The notes under the pieces: model-generated | Seen by the model: the letters and a program-made list of their open reading frames with translations, nothing else | What the model was told of the DNA's origin: nothing | Database searches by the model: none | Translations under genes and position numbers: made by a program | Part shown: positions 34,632 to 43,396 of the stretch, piece by piece | How the letters are laid out: each line of letters begins with the position of its first letter | Position numbering within the stretch: position 1 is the stretch's first letter | NCBI RefSeq assembly: GCF_900115665.1 | Contig: NZ_FOXH01000005.1 | Coordinates: forward strand, 291,897-355,896 | Length of the DNA: 64,000 nucleotides | Reading direction: 5' to 3' | Source of the DNA: Pseudarcicella hirudinis | GTDB lineage: Bacteria; Bacteroidota; Bacteroidia; Cytophagales; Spirosomataceae

Positions 34632-36752
34632 ATGGAAGAGCCATATTTGATAAAAACGTTTCCAGCTGAAGGGATCCATTCACTATTAGCCGAAACCCTC
34701 GCCGGAAATATTACGGTTTCAGGAAGCGATACAACTGATATTAAAGTGGAAGTGTATGTACATTCTCTGGGATGGGTATGGGGAACTACGCCACGTCAGA
34801 AAATCGAGGAAAGATTAAGGCAATATGATCTGATCATTGAAAAACAGGAAGACAAGATTGTCGCTTTACATCGCAGAAAACCTGAAACCTGGAATTGGAA
34901 CAGCTGGATGAAATTTATGGGAGTTTCTTACAAAATATATGTCCCTCAAAATATCTCGACCACGCTTCAAACCTCAGGAGGTAAAATTTCACTGGAAAAT
35001 CTTATCGGGAAACAAAGATTCTCTTCAGAAGGCGGGAACCTCAAAATGGCGAATATTAAAGGAGAAATTCATGGCAGAACTTCGGGCGGAAATATTGCAA
35101 TAAGCGGTTGCAGTGAGAAAATTGATCTGCAAACTTATGGAGGCAATATTGTTGCTGACAGTTCTGAGGGCCTGATTAATTTAAGAACCTCGGGAGGGAA
35201 TCTTCGCTTTTTTAACCTCGGCGGAGAAATAGAAGCTCATACCAGCGGAGGAAATATTCAGGCAGACAAAATAAACGGTACACTGAAAGTCTCCACTTCC
35301 GGTGGTTTTATCAGAATTATTGACCTGAGTGGTAATATTGATGCGCAAACCAGCGGAGGAGGAATACAGGCAGAAGTCAATGATTTTGATAAACTGATAA
35401 GTCTGGATACAAACGGCGGGAATATTCATGCCAGTATCCCGTTGAATCGGGGAATGAACCTTGATCTGAGTGGCTCAAGGGTAAGAATCCCGCGTACCGG
35501 CCAGTTTGAAGGCTTTGCTCAGAAAAGGAGTATTCACGGGAAACTCAATGGCGGCGGGGCAATGATACGTATGCGTACAAGCGGAGGCAGAGTCATTATC
35601 CGTGACGCACAAAAAGAAACCTTTTACTCCATTGCCCAATCCTTTACGGAATCAGACTTCAATCTTTCTCCTAATTTCTTTGTCAGAAATTTCAAAGGTT
35701 TTCTGCTGTCTTTTACCCTTTGCTTTTTAATGACGTTTGGCTTAAGCGCCATTATATATTTCTCACTTGCGCTCATCAGGTCCACTCCGGTCAACCCTTC
35801 TACCTATGAAGACAACAAATCAGTAGTCATAAATAACGCGATCAATGCATTTATAACATTGCTGGTTTTATACTGGTTTATCAGCCGGAAATCACATGGG
35901 ACAGGTAATTTCAGAAATTACCTGAAACTGATTCTCTGGAGTTATGTGGCTGAGGTTGTCATTCATGGCTCTCTGATTGGCATTTTGTATAAAAGAACTC
36001 CCAGAGTCAATACTGGATTCAGTTATGAATCTTTGCTTTATATCAGTGTACCGGCCATTGTCGCATCTATTTATTACTATTTCTGGCAGCGATCCAAGCA
36101 GATTTCCATGAAAATTTCAGAACAGGAATATCGTTTATTACAACTTGAAAAGCTAAAAACCAAAGCTGAGCTGGATGCTTTACAGGCCAGAATAAATCCC
36201 CATTTCCTCCATAATGCACTTAACAGCATTGCCAGTCTGGTATATGAAGAGCCGGCAAAAGCAGAGAAAATGACACTTTTGCTTTCCAAATTATTCAGGT
36301 ATTCCACAGGATCTAAAAACCAGCAATTCAACAGTATAGCGGAAGAACTGGAAATTGTCAACAATTATCTGGCCATTGAGCAGGTACGTTTCGGGACAAG
36401 ACTTACTTATACCCTGGAAGTGGAAGATGGTTTGCAGAAACTCGAAATTCCCTGTTTTTTACTTCAGCCTATTGTAGAAAATGCGATCAAACATGGTATC
36501 TCTCAGAACATCGGACAAGGCGTCATCAAAATCTGTATTGCTAAGGAATCTGATGTACTCAAACTCTCTGTGCATGACAATGGCCCTGCTTTTCCGGATA
36601 CCTTAATCTCAGGTTACGGACTGAAAAGTATTCAGGATAAACTCAGACTTTTGTATGATGACAAAGCTGAAATGATTATTGAAAATGCTCTTTACAAGCA
36701 AGTTATTATCAAAATAAAAATTCAAAACAGTGCTAAAAACGATATTAATTGA
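34632..36752 (+). CDS. DUF4097-like beta-solenoid fused to a LytS-type histidine kinase
   Basis: A 706-residue fusion. Residues 20-330 form a DUF4097-like ladder with T-S-G-G turns at 150, 186, 204, 222 and 240 (TYGG at 168), an exact 18-residue period. There is no signal peptide. Four membrane helices follow (about 357-382, 404-418, 433-452, 467-485), then a coiled coil and a LytS kinase: INPHFLHNALN (phospho-His H524), LLQPIVENAIKHGI (N-box) and GYGLKSIQDKLRLLY. By helix count both ends are cytoplasmic, so the solenoid is inside the cell. DUF4097 domains are normally secreted; here it likely senses or scaffolds. The LytTR gene overlaps by 23 bp. Confidence 0.85.
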   Translation: MEEPYLIKTFPAEGIHSLLAETLAGNITVSGSDTTDIKVEVYVHSLGWVWGTTPRQKIEERLRQYDLIIEKQEDKIVALHRRKPETWNWNSWMKFMGVSYKIYVPQNISTTLQTSGGKISLENLIGKQRFSSEGGNLKMANIKGEIHGRTSGGNIAISGCSEKIDLQTYGGNIVADSSEGLINLRTSGGNLRFFNLGGEIEAHTSGGNIQADKINGTLKVSTSGGFIRIIDLSGNIDAQTSGGGIQAEVNDFDKLISLDTNGGNIHASIPLNRGMNLDLSGSRVRIPRTGQFEGFAQKRSIHGKLNGGGAMIRMRTSGGRVIIRDAQKETFYSIAQSFTESDFNLSPNFFVRNFKGFLLSFTLCFLMTFGLSAIIYFSLALIRSTPVNPSTYEDNKSVVINNAINAFITLLVLYWFISRKSHGTGNFRNYLKLILWSYVAEVVIHGSLIGILYKRTPRVNTGFSYESLLYISVPAIVASIYYYFWQRSKQISMKISEQEYRLLQLEKLKTKAELDALQARINPHFLHNALNSIASLVYEEPAKAEKMTLLLSKLFRYSTGSKNQQFNSIAEELEIVNNYLAIEQVRFGTRLTYTLEVEDGLQKLEIPCFLLQPIVENAIKHGISQNIGQGVIKICIAKESDVLKLSVHDNGPAFPDTLISGYGLKSIQDKLRLLYDDKAEMIIENALYKQVIIKIKIQNSAKNDIN

Positions 36753-37488
36753 GGATGAACCATTAGCGATGGCTCGTCTCAGAAGACTCCTGGGTAAACA
36801 CGATGATACTTTCAATATTATTTCAGAAGCCGGAAATGGGTTTGAAGGTATTGAACAGATAGAATCATTAACGCCCGATGTGATTTTTTTGGATATTGAA
36901 ATGCCGGGAATGACAGGTTTTGAAATGCTGGCACAACTCAGCTATATGCCCCTGGTAATTTTTGTGACAGCTTTCGACCAATATGCCATCCGTGCTTTTG
37001 AGGAAAAATCAGTAGATTATCTTTTAAAACCGGTAGAAGAAGAAAGACTGGAAAAAACTATTGATAAACTCAATAGCTTCAGAAAAGAGCCTGTTAAAAA
37101 TCCTTTTAATCAGAATATTCTGGAACTTCTGGAACAATTTAAACCTAAAAAGGAAATCCATACGCTTTCCGTCAAATCAGGAGAAAGAGTCCTGTTTATT
37201 TCTCTGACAGAAATATGCTACTTTGAAGCGGAAGACAAGTATGTTTTTCTGGTTACGACAGATGGACAAAAATACCTGACCAGTTACACGCTTTCTGTGC
37301 TCGAAGAAAAGCTTCCGGACAATTTTATGCGGGTGAGTCGTTCCTGTGTAGTTAATACATTGCTTATTAAAGAGCTGAAAAAGTATTTTAACGGAAAATA
37401 TCTGGTTTCAATGAATGACAAAAAACAGACACAAATAGAAACCGGATCTACTTATTCAGACAACATCAATAAATTAATGAAGATTTAG
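36730..37488 (+). CDS. LytTR-family response regulator
   Basis: A 252-residue protein starting at GTG 36730 within the kinase gene (23-bp overlap, translational coupling). Receiver: ILIEDEPLAMARL, Asp in VIFLDIEMPGMTG, and K in LLKPVEEERL. The C-terminal LytTR DNA-binding domain has the typical SLTEICYFEAEDKYVFLVTTDG and MRVSRSCVVNTLLI segments. It receives phosphate from the LytS-like kinase and controls genes not visible here; LytTR sites near its own operon were not found. Confidence 0.9.
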   Translation: MLKTILIEDEPLAMARLRRLLGKHDDTFNIISEAGNGFEGIEQIESLTPDVIFLDIEMPGMTGFEMLAQLSYMPLVIFVTAFDQYAIRAFEEKSVDYLLKPVEEERLEKTIDKLNSFRKEPVKNPFNQNILELLEQFKPKKEIHTLSVKSGERVLFISLTEICYFEAEDKYVFLVTTDGQKYLTSYTLSVLEEKLPDNFMRVSRSCVVNTLLIKELKKYFNGKYLVSMNDKKQTQIETGSTYSDNINKLMKI

Positions 37489-37521
37489 AAAGGATTATAA
37501 CTTACTCAGACTTAGTTTTGT

Positions 37522-37558
37522 AAAGGCTTTATTAATCAACTTTGGTTAATAAACCTTT
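37522..37558 (+). terminator. Imperfect hairpin after LytTR gene
   Basis: AAAGG-C-TTTATTAA and TTAATAAACCTTT pair with one bulge, followed by CTTAAAAT. A weak terminator at best. Confidence 0.35.
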
Positions 37559-37603
37559 CTTAAAATATTTACTCCTATTCTGAGTAAACAATCTTTTTAA
37601 ATC

Positions 37604-38899
37604 ATGCAGAGAAAACGTAAGCTTGTCAGATTTATCAATCGGTCCAAATTAGTCAGTCTTATACTCCTTATTGCCATCTCAGCCACATTACTGGCTGATT
37701 TACTGAAAGTTATCACTGAGAAAATGGAACACTATTTCTTCCATTTTTATCAGGAGAATCCCCTGAAAATTCTCATCGGAATTTCACCGCTGATTGGTTT
37801 ACTGGCGATTTTCAGTATTAGAAAATTCATATTCAGCAATAAACCCAACAAAGGAATTACTGAAGTAATAGAAAACCTGAATTCCCAGAAACGTACCTTG
37901 AAAAAAGACAGAATCTTTTCTCATTTTGTCAATGGCTGGCTTACTGTAATATTCGGGGGTTCTACCGGAATAGAGGTTTCAACCGTAGTTTCTACCGCTG
38001 CCATCGGTTCTGTAGCAGGTGATTTTGTCAATCGTAAAGAAATCAGCAACTGGCTTGTAATGGCAGGGGTTTCAGCAGGAATTACAGCTTTGTTTAATGC
38101 ACCGCTGGCGGGAATTTTCTTTGTAGTTGAAGTGCTGATGACTAATTTTTCAATGACAGCCTTATCAATTACAGTTCTTTCAGCCTTAACTGCCGGAGGA
38201 TTGAATTATTTCATGAACCAGGAAAGTTTTTTTCAGATCGCTCAAACTGACTGGCATATGCAGGCTATGCCTTTCTTCTTTTTATTGGGAGGGATTGCCG
38301 CATTATTTTCAGTATATCTTACCCAAACAATTATTCGGGTGAAAAAGAAATTCTCAGAAATTTCTTCCGGTTTCATAAAGGTGCTTCTGGGAGGATTACT
38401 GATTGGCACAGGCATATTGGTTTTCCCTTCACTTTATGGAGAAGGCTACCTGACTATTAAAAATCTTCTGACCGGAAATGCAGATAAAATTGGCTTTGGC
38501 ATTGTTTCGTCAACCTATCAGTATTGGCAGGTTATTCTGATTCTGTGTATGATTCTTCTGTTTAAACCTATCATTACTTCTTTTACCCTTGCTTCGGGAG
38601 GTGACGGCGGAGTGTTTGCTCCATCTCTTTTTCTGGGAGCCATTGTAGGTTTTCTGGTAGCTCAGTTCATCAATCAAACCGGACTGGGGCATGTTGTTGA
38701 AATTAATTTTGTGATTGTGGGAATGGCTGCTGTATTAAGCGCCAGTATTCATGCCCCTTTTACAGCTATTGCGCTGGTATTAGGCCTTACAGGCAATTAT
38801 CAGATTTTGCTTCCAACCCTGATTACTTCATTGGTAGCTTTTGGTTTTGCCAGAAAAATTCAACCATATACGGTTTACAGTTATAATCCGGCCCGCTGA
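37604..38899 (+). CDS. ClC-family chloride channel/antiporter
   Basis: A 431-residue integral membrane protein with about ten helices. The pore motif G-x-F-x-P appears in GGDGGVFAPSLFLGAIVG. The usual G-K/R-E-G-P reads GIEVS in GGSTGIEVSTVVSTAAIGS; the glutamate that gates and couples protons (E148 in the E. coli protein) is retained although the flanking residues differ. The family exchanges chloride for protons or conducts chloride in the inner membrane, often for acid resistance or volume control. It follows the LytTR gene by 115 bp and has its own terminator. Confidence 0.88.
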   Translation: MQRKRKLVRFINRSKLVSLILLIAISATLLADLLKVITEKMEHYFFHFYQENPLKILIGISPLIGLLAIFSIRKFIFSNKPNKGITEVIENLNSQKRTLKKDRIFSHFVNGWLTVIFGGSTGIEVSTVVSTAAIGSVAGDFVNRKEISNWLVMAGVSAGITALFNAPLAGIFFVVEVLMTNFSMTALSITVLSALTAGGLNYFMNQESFFQIAQTDWHMQAMPFFFLLGGIAALFSVYLTQTIIRVKKKFSEISSGFIKVLLGGLLIGTGILVFPSLYGEGYLTIKNLLTGNADKIGFGIVSSTYQYWQVILILCMILLFKPIITSFTLASGGDGGVFAPSLFLGAIVGFLVAQFINQTGLGHVVEINFVIVGMAAVLSASIHAPFTAIALVLGLTGNYQILLPTLITSLVAFGFARKIQPYTVYSYNPAR

Positions 38900-38914
38900 T
38901 TCTGAGGGGATTAC

Positions 38915-38963
38915 AAAACAGAAAAACTCTTTGTTCAGAAATGGCAGAGAGTTTTTCTGTTTT
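38915..38963. terminator. Bidirectional terminator between ClC and threonine aldolase genes
   Basis: AAAACAGAAAAACTCT and AGAGTTTTTCTGTTTT form a 16-bp perfect stem between two convergent genes. Confidence 0.8.
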
Positions 38964-38971
38964 CAGGAAAT

Positions 38972-39985
38972 TTACAGTGTCATTCTTTTTTCAAATTCAT
39001 GTAAATGCTCGTCTTTGAAATCAAGATGGGTAACAAATCTGACCAGGTGTTTTCCGAAAGTAACGGCAAAAATCCCTTTTTCAGCCAGATTTTTCACATA
39101 ATCCGAAGCAAGAACTGAGGTATTTAATCTGGCAATTGCAATATTGGTATCTACCGGAAAAATCTCCTCAATTTCAGGTCTTTTTGCCAGAATATTGCCA
39201 ATATGCCTTGCTCTCTGGTGATCTTCTTTCAGCCTTTCAATGTGATGGTCAAGTGCATAAATTCCGGCCGCAGCCAAATACCCCGCCTGTCTCCAGCCTC
39301 CGCCCATACGTTTTCTGGTTCTTCTGGCTTGTCTGATAAACTCTTTATTTCCTAATAACACAGAGCCTACAGGCGTTCCCAAACCTTTTGAAAGGCAGAT
39401 TGAAATCGAATCAAAAACCTTTCCATAAGCCAAAGGATCATCATTTGTTTCTACCAGGGCATTAAAAATACGGGCCCCGTCGAGATGAAGCTGCATATTA
39501 TTCTTCCGGCAAACCTCTTTAATTTTCAGAATCTCAGAAAACTGATAAATACTTCCTCCTCCCTTGTTCATGGTATTTTCCAGAGAAACCAATCTGCTTA
39601 CACAGGCATGAATATCATCCGGCGCAACATTATCCTGCACAGCCTGCGCAGTAATTCTGCCTTTATCCCCTTTCAGCAATTTTACGGAAGCATTTGAATT
39701 TGCCATAATTCCACCTCCTTCATAAAGATAAATATGAGATAATTCATCACAAATCACCTCGTCTCCCTGTCTTACATGAACATTGATGGCAATTTGATTC
39801 GTCATGGTACCGGAGGTACAAAATAAACCTGCCTCATAGCCAAAAATAGCTGCTGCTTTCTGCTCCAATGCATTTACTGTAGGATCCTCTCCAAAAACAT
39901 CATCTCCTACTTCAGCAGAAAACATGGCTTCCAGCATCCCGGGAGTAGGTTTGGTAAAAGTATCACTTCGTAATTCTATTTTCAT
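38972..39985 (-). CDS. ltaE: Low-specificity L-threonine aldolase
   Basis: A 337-residue PLP enzyme that splits threonine to glycine and acetaldehyde. Family marks are ELRSDTFTKPTPGMLEAM, GDDVFGEDPTVNALE and the PLP lysine in SICLSKGLGTPVGSVLLG; HLDGARIFNA holds the PLP-binding Asp. The start is set at the ATG of MKIELRSDT, consistent with the family; the longer frame overlaps the divergent promoter region. It is transcribed divergently from the EamA transporter with nearly touching -7 boxes. Confidence 0.92.
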   Translation of the reverse strand: MKIELRSDTFTKPTPGMLEAMFSAEVGDDVFGEDPTVNALEQKAAAIFGYEAGLFCTSGTMTNQIAINVHVRQGDEVICDELSHIYLYEGGGIMANSNASVKLLKGDKGRITAQAVQDNVAPDDIHACVSRLVSLENTMNKGGGSIYQFSEILKIKEVCRKNNMQLHLDGARIFNALVETNDDPLAYGKVFDSISICLSKGLGTPVGSVLLGNKEFIRQARRTRKRMGGGWRQAGYLAAAGIYALDHHIERLKEDHQRARHIGNILAKRPEIEEIFPVDTNIAIARLNTSVLASDYVKNLAEKGIFAVTFGKHLVRFVTHLDFKDEHLHEFEKRMTL

Positions 39986-40018
39986 GGTTTGTTTACAATC
40001 TGATGAGAAAAATATTTC

Positions 40019-40036
40019 CAAAAATAGTTATTTTTG
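40019..40036. promoter_or_regulatory. Back-to-back divergent -7 boxes of ltaE and EamA genes
   Basis: CAAAAATA-GT-TATTTTTG: the left part read on the minus strand is TATTTTTG (for ltaE, 34 bp from its ATG) and the right part is TATTTTTG on the plus strand (for the EamA gene, 32 bp from its ATG). Both fit TAnnTTTG. Confidence 0.55.
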
Positions 40037-40067
40037 CGAGCAAAACGTAAGTACTTACCTAATTTTC

Positions 40068-40991
40068 ATGTTCAATTCCAAAGAATCCGCTATTCCCGTT
40101 AAGGCCTATCTTTTTTTAGCCCTCGGAATAGGTTGCATTACCTTTTCTTCCATATTTGTCAAGCTTGCGCATGCTCCTGCTCTGACTTCCGGTTTTTACA
40201 GTTATCTGTTTTGTTTTATTGGTTTGTTACCTATCTGGATTGTCAAAAAAATTAAAATTCCGGATAGAAACACCTTGCTTTTAGTGATTTTGGGAGGAAC
40301 ATTTTTTGCCTGTGACATGGCGCTCTGGAATCTTTCAATTATCAGAACCTCTGCTTCTGTATCAACACTGCTGGCCAATAATGCTTCCATTTTCGTAGGA
40401 ATCGGGTCATTAATCTTTTTCAATCAGAAATTACCTTTAAAATACTGGATTGGTCTTTTTGTGGCACTCGGAGGAATTTTACTGGTAGTCGGCAAAGATT
40501 TTATGCACAATCAGGGTTTAGGCCTTGGACATCTCATGGCCATCGGAGCTGCTTTTTTCTATGCCTTGTACATGCTGGTTACCCAGAAAGCCAGGCTTAG
40601 CCTTGACACCGTTAATTTCATGGGCTGGTCGCTTATTCCGAGTCTGATTATATCCTTTGTGCTTTGCCTTGTCAACAAGGATCCGATGACAGGATTTGAT
40701 CAGCAAACCTGGATTCTTATGATTGCGATGGGAATCATCTGTCATTTGGCCGGATGGCTTTCCATCAATTATGCCTTAGGACATATTTCAGCGGCCATTG
40801 TCTCACCTACCCTGCTTTTCCAACCGGTTATGACCGCCGTAATCTCTTTTTTTATTTTACAGGAATCTCTCAGGACAGAGCAAATTATCGGAGGTCTGAT
40901 TGTTATTGCCGGAATTTACCTGGTTAATCAAAAAAATAAGGCTGGAAAATCCAACCTTAAAACTGTTTCAGATAAGACACTTTCGCAATAA
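40068..40991 (+). CDS. EamA/DMT-family transporter
   Basis: A 307-residue protein with ten hydrophobic segments and the two-fold EamA repeat: the first half ends with LKYWIGLFVALGGILLVVG and the second with EQIIGGLIVIAGIYLVNQK, the typical ends of each repeat. Members carry amino acids, nucleotides or sugars across the inner membrane. The ATG at 40068 (MFNSKESAIPV) is chosen; upstream in-frame Met codons lie in the divergent ltaE gene. Its last 35 bp overlap the end of the convergent DUF5916 gene. Confidence 0.88.
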   Translation: MFNSKESAIPVKAYLFLALGIGCITFSSIFVKLAHAPALTSGFYSYLFCFIGLLPIWIVKKIKIPDRNTLLLVILGGTFFACDMALWNLSIIRTSASVSTLLANNASIFVGIGSLIFFNQKLPLKYWIGLFVALGGILLVVGKDFMHNQGLGLGHLMAIGAAFFYALYMLVTQKARLSLDTVNFMGWSLIPSLIISFVLCLVNKDPMTGFDQQTWILMIAMGIICHLAGWLSINYALGHISAAIVSPTLLFQPVMTAVISFFILQESLRTEQIIGGLIVIAGIYLVNQKNKAGKSNLKTVSDKTLSQ

Positions 40992-43233
40992 CATGCTGTT
41001 CCTGCTGGCGGGCTAAAGTTCCCATGCTAACCCTTGTTTTGCCATCACCCAACAGCATCGTCTGCTGTTCATTAAAACCGCGGTTATTAAAAACCAGGTA
41101 AATAAATGACAATGGTTTATATTCCCAGGAGAAGCGAATATTCCATACATCAAGGTCATTTATCGAACTTTTCTGATAAAATCCTATTAATTGTAAACGT
41201 GGATTATAGGCGAAACGACCTGAAATTGAATATAACTGACTGTTTCCTGTTTCTTTATTAATACCTAAATCCCTGTAATAATTTTCGGTAAGTTTCGCCT
41301 CTAATGAAACATGCGGAATCGGCGCAGCATTCAGTGAAACGCCATAAGTATTTAAACTTCCGTTGTAATATTTCCCGATTTCACCGCTGAAAGTAAAAGA
41401 AATCTTCTTTGAGGCATCACTATTCATAAATATCGAAAACCGATCATAATTAAAATCGCCGTTCGGCAGTTTCACACCCAGAATTGTCAAAGTATCCCCC
41501 GTCGTTACATAATCAACATTCTGGTAAAAATGGTTTGAAAACAGACCGATTCCTCCTCCGTTCTGGAGTGAAAACCAAACCGGATTTAAATTAACCTGTC
41601 GTTCTATGAGTTTTCCGGTTGTGGCAGAATGATAAGTTACCCCGAAAACACCGGGTTCAAATGATCTGATAAAAGAAGGCAGCCATTTGCCCCGATTAAG
41701 CCAGTAACCTCCGGTGGAGCTTTCAAGTACGTCAGGTCTGGAAACAAAACCCATTTCAGGATTAAAACCATTATTCACAACCGATTGGCTCAGCCAGTAT
41801 ATCCATTTGATTCCTTTATGAACAAATTGATAATATCCGGCAAAACCGTTGTCTTTCCCATTTGATGAATTGGAAAGCATTGCCATTGTTTTGATATAAG
41901 AACTGGCGTTTAATCTGAAAAAACCATCAATTGAATTTGTGAAATTACTATGATCGGCATCATTTCTGATCGTTGACAAATACCCGATACGGTTTTGCTT
42001 ACCTATATTCTGTGAATAACGACCTACGAAGAAATTGGTTGCCAGGTTATCTTCATTTCCCCGCTGGCGGACAAACATTACGCCATAATTCCTTTGAATA
42101 GACCGGTTTACAAATCTTCCTCCTACATCAATCGGAACCGGATTTCCATTACCGTCCAACCCGATTCTCCGGCTGAAAAAGGGCTGTATTCTTTGTTGTC
42201 CTCCCCAAAAGCTATCCAAAGGCTCTAAACCTGCTCCGAAAAGCGAAGCATTTTCCAGAAAAAACTGTCTTCTTTCCGGAAAGAAAATAGACAGACGGGA
42301 AAGGTTATTTACCTGACGATCGGCATCAGCCTGTGCAAAATCTGTATTGTATGTGAGATCCAGCAAAGAATTGGGAGTAACAGCCCATTTCAACTCTCCT
42401 CCGACCTTCACAGAACTTCCATTATGTTTGTCATAGTATTCAGAACCATTGTAATTATCGCTCGAAAACAGAACGTATGGCTGTACACGAATGTTTGAAC
42501 CTGATGTTTTCGGAGGTTCGATTCCTTCCAGTCTGCCTGCATATGGTACACGGGAAGGTGAAAACGCCCTCGGAACCGGAGACCATGCGGACAATTCATT
42601 CGTTGCCCGGCGATTCCTCCAGAAATTGATTCCCCAGATTTGTTCTGTATTTTCCTTATTTTTCTGATAACGAAGGGTTTGCCAGGGAATGGCAAACTCT
42701 GCAACCCAACCAGAATCAGTCCTGGAAGTACGAACTTTCCAAAGCCCGTCCCAATCAATATCAAATACCGTATCATCAGCAGAGAGCAAATCTCTTTGAG
42801 AACTGTAAGGATCAGTCATGAAAATCATGCAGTTACGCTGATCGTTAAATCCGTCAATACCAATCGCAAACTGATCTGAAGCTCCATATTCGAAATCCCG
42901 TTTCATACTTGTCACCCTCAGTGATTTCTTTCCCTCTTTATCATGCATAACAGCTCCTACATAAAGAAAATCCTGATTATACAGCAATCGGATCTGGGTT
43001 TCATGATTCACTTTTGCTTTCTGAAAAGGTTCTACCTGCACAAATCCTTCCGCAATTTTTGCTGATTTCCAGGCAGATTCATCAAGTTTTCCGTCAATCT
43101 TCAGATGATGATCGATTTTGGTAGCATTTAAGGTCTTTTTAATAGAATCCGGTGGGAATATGTTCTGACCTTTGACTGATTCCGCTGCACTAAATAGTAA
43201 AAAAAATAAAAAAACGTAGTAAAATTTATGCAT
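40957..43233 (-). CDS. DUF5916 protein with CBM9-like N-terminus (copy B)
   Basis: A 758-residue paralogue of the gene at 31026. A signal peptide (FYYVFLFFLLFSAAESVKG) precedes a CBM9-like domain (HHLKIDGKLDESAWKSAKIAEG) and the DUF5916 part with NTDFAQADADRQVNNLSRL and FFPERRQFFLENASLF, then about 14 amphipathic strands. It ends QQEQHVIAKVSYLKQF. It likely sits in the outer membrane. The 3' end overlaps the EamA gene by 35 bp tail to tail. Confidence 0.88.
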   Translation of the reverse strand: MHKFYYVFLFFLLFSAAESVKGQNIFPPDSIKKTLNATKIDHHLKIDGKLDESAWKSAKIAEGFVQVEPFQKAKVNHETQIRLLYNQDFLYVGAVMHDKEGKKSLRVTSMKRDFEYGASDQFAIGIDGFNDQRNCMIFMTDPYSSQRDLLSADDTVFDIDWDGLWKVRTSRTDSGWVAEFAIPWQTLRYQKNKENTEQIWGINFWRNRRATNELSAWSPVPRAFSPSRVPYAGRLEGIEPPKTSGSNIRVQPYVLFSSDNYNGSEYYDKHNGSSVKVGGELKWAVTPNSLLDLTYNTDFAQADADRQVNNLSRLSIFFPERRQFFLENASLFGAGLEPLDSFWGGQQRIQPFFSRRIGLDGNGNPVPIDVGGRFVNRSIQRNYGVMFVRQRGNEDNLATNFFVGRYSQNIGKQNRIGYLSTIRNDADHSNFTNSIDGFFRLNASSYIKTMAMLSNSSNGKDNGFAGYYQFVHKGIKWIYWLSQSVVNNGFNPEMGFVSRPDVLESSTGGYWLNRGKWLPSFIRSFEPGVFGVTYHSATTGKLIERQVNLNPVWFSLQNGGGIGLFSNHFYQNVDYVTTGDTLTILGVKLPNGDFNYDRFSIFMNSDASKKISFTFSGEIGKYYNGSLNTYGVSLNAAPIPHVSLEAKLTENYYRDLGINKETGNSQLYSISGRFAYNPRLQLIGFYQKSSINDLDVWNIRFSWEYKPLSFIYLVFNNRGFNEQQTMLLGDGKTRVSMGTLARQQEQHVIAKVSYLKQF

Positions 43234-43263
43234 ACCTAATGGGTTGATGAGAGGCTGTTTTTA

Positions 43264-43271
43264 CAAAAATA
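43264..43271 (-). promoter_or_regulatory. Candidate -7 box of DUF5916 copy B
   Basis: TATTTTTG on the minus strand about 30 bp before the ATG at 43233; no clear TTG box. Confidence 0.35.
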
Positions 43272-43310
43272 CTTTCAAACATTCTATTATCTGTAGGTAA
43301 CTGTCTGTAA

Positions 43311-43345
43311 ACAAAAACCGCTGATTGAATTAACCATCAGCGGTA
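43311..43345 (-). terminator. Rho-independent terminator after DUF4105 gene
   Basis: On the minus strand ACCGCTGAT and ATCAGCGGT are followed by TTTTTGTTT. Confidence 0.78.
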
Positions 43346-43396
43346 AATATGATTTCGGTAAAGTTTTTCTGAAAGAAAGATGCCTGTTAAGGCTTA

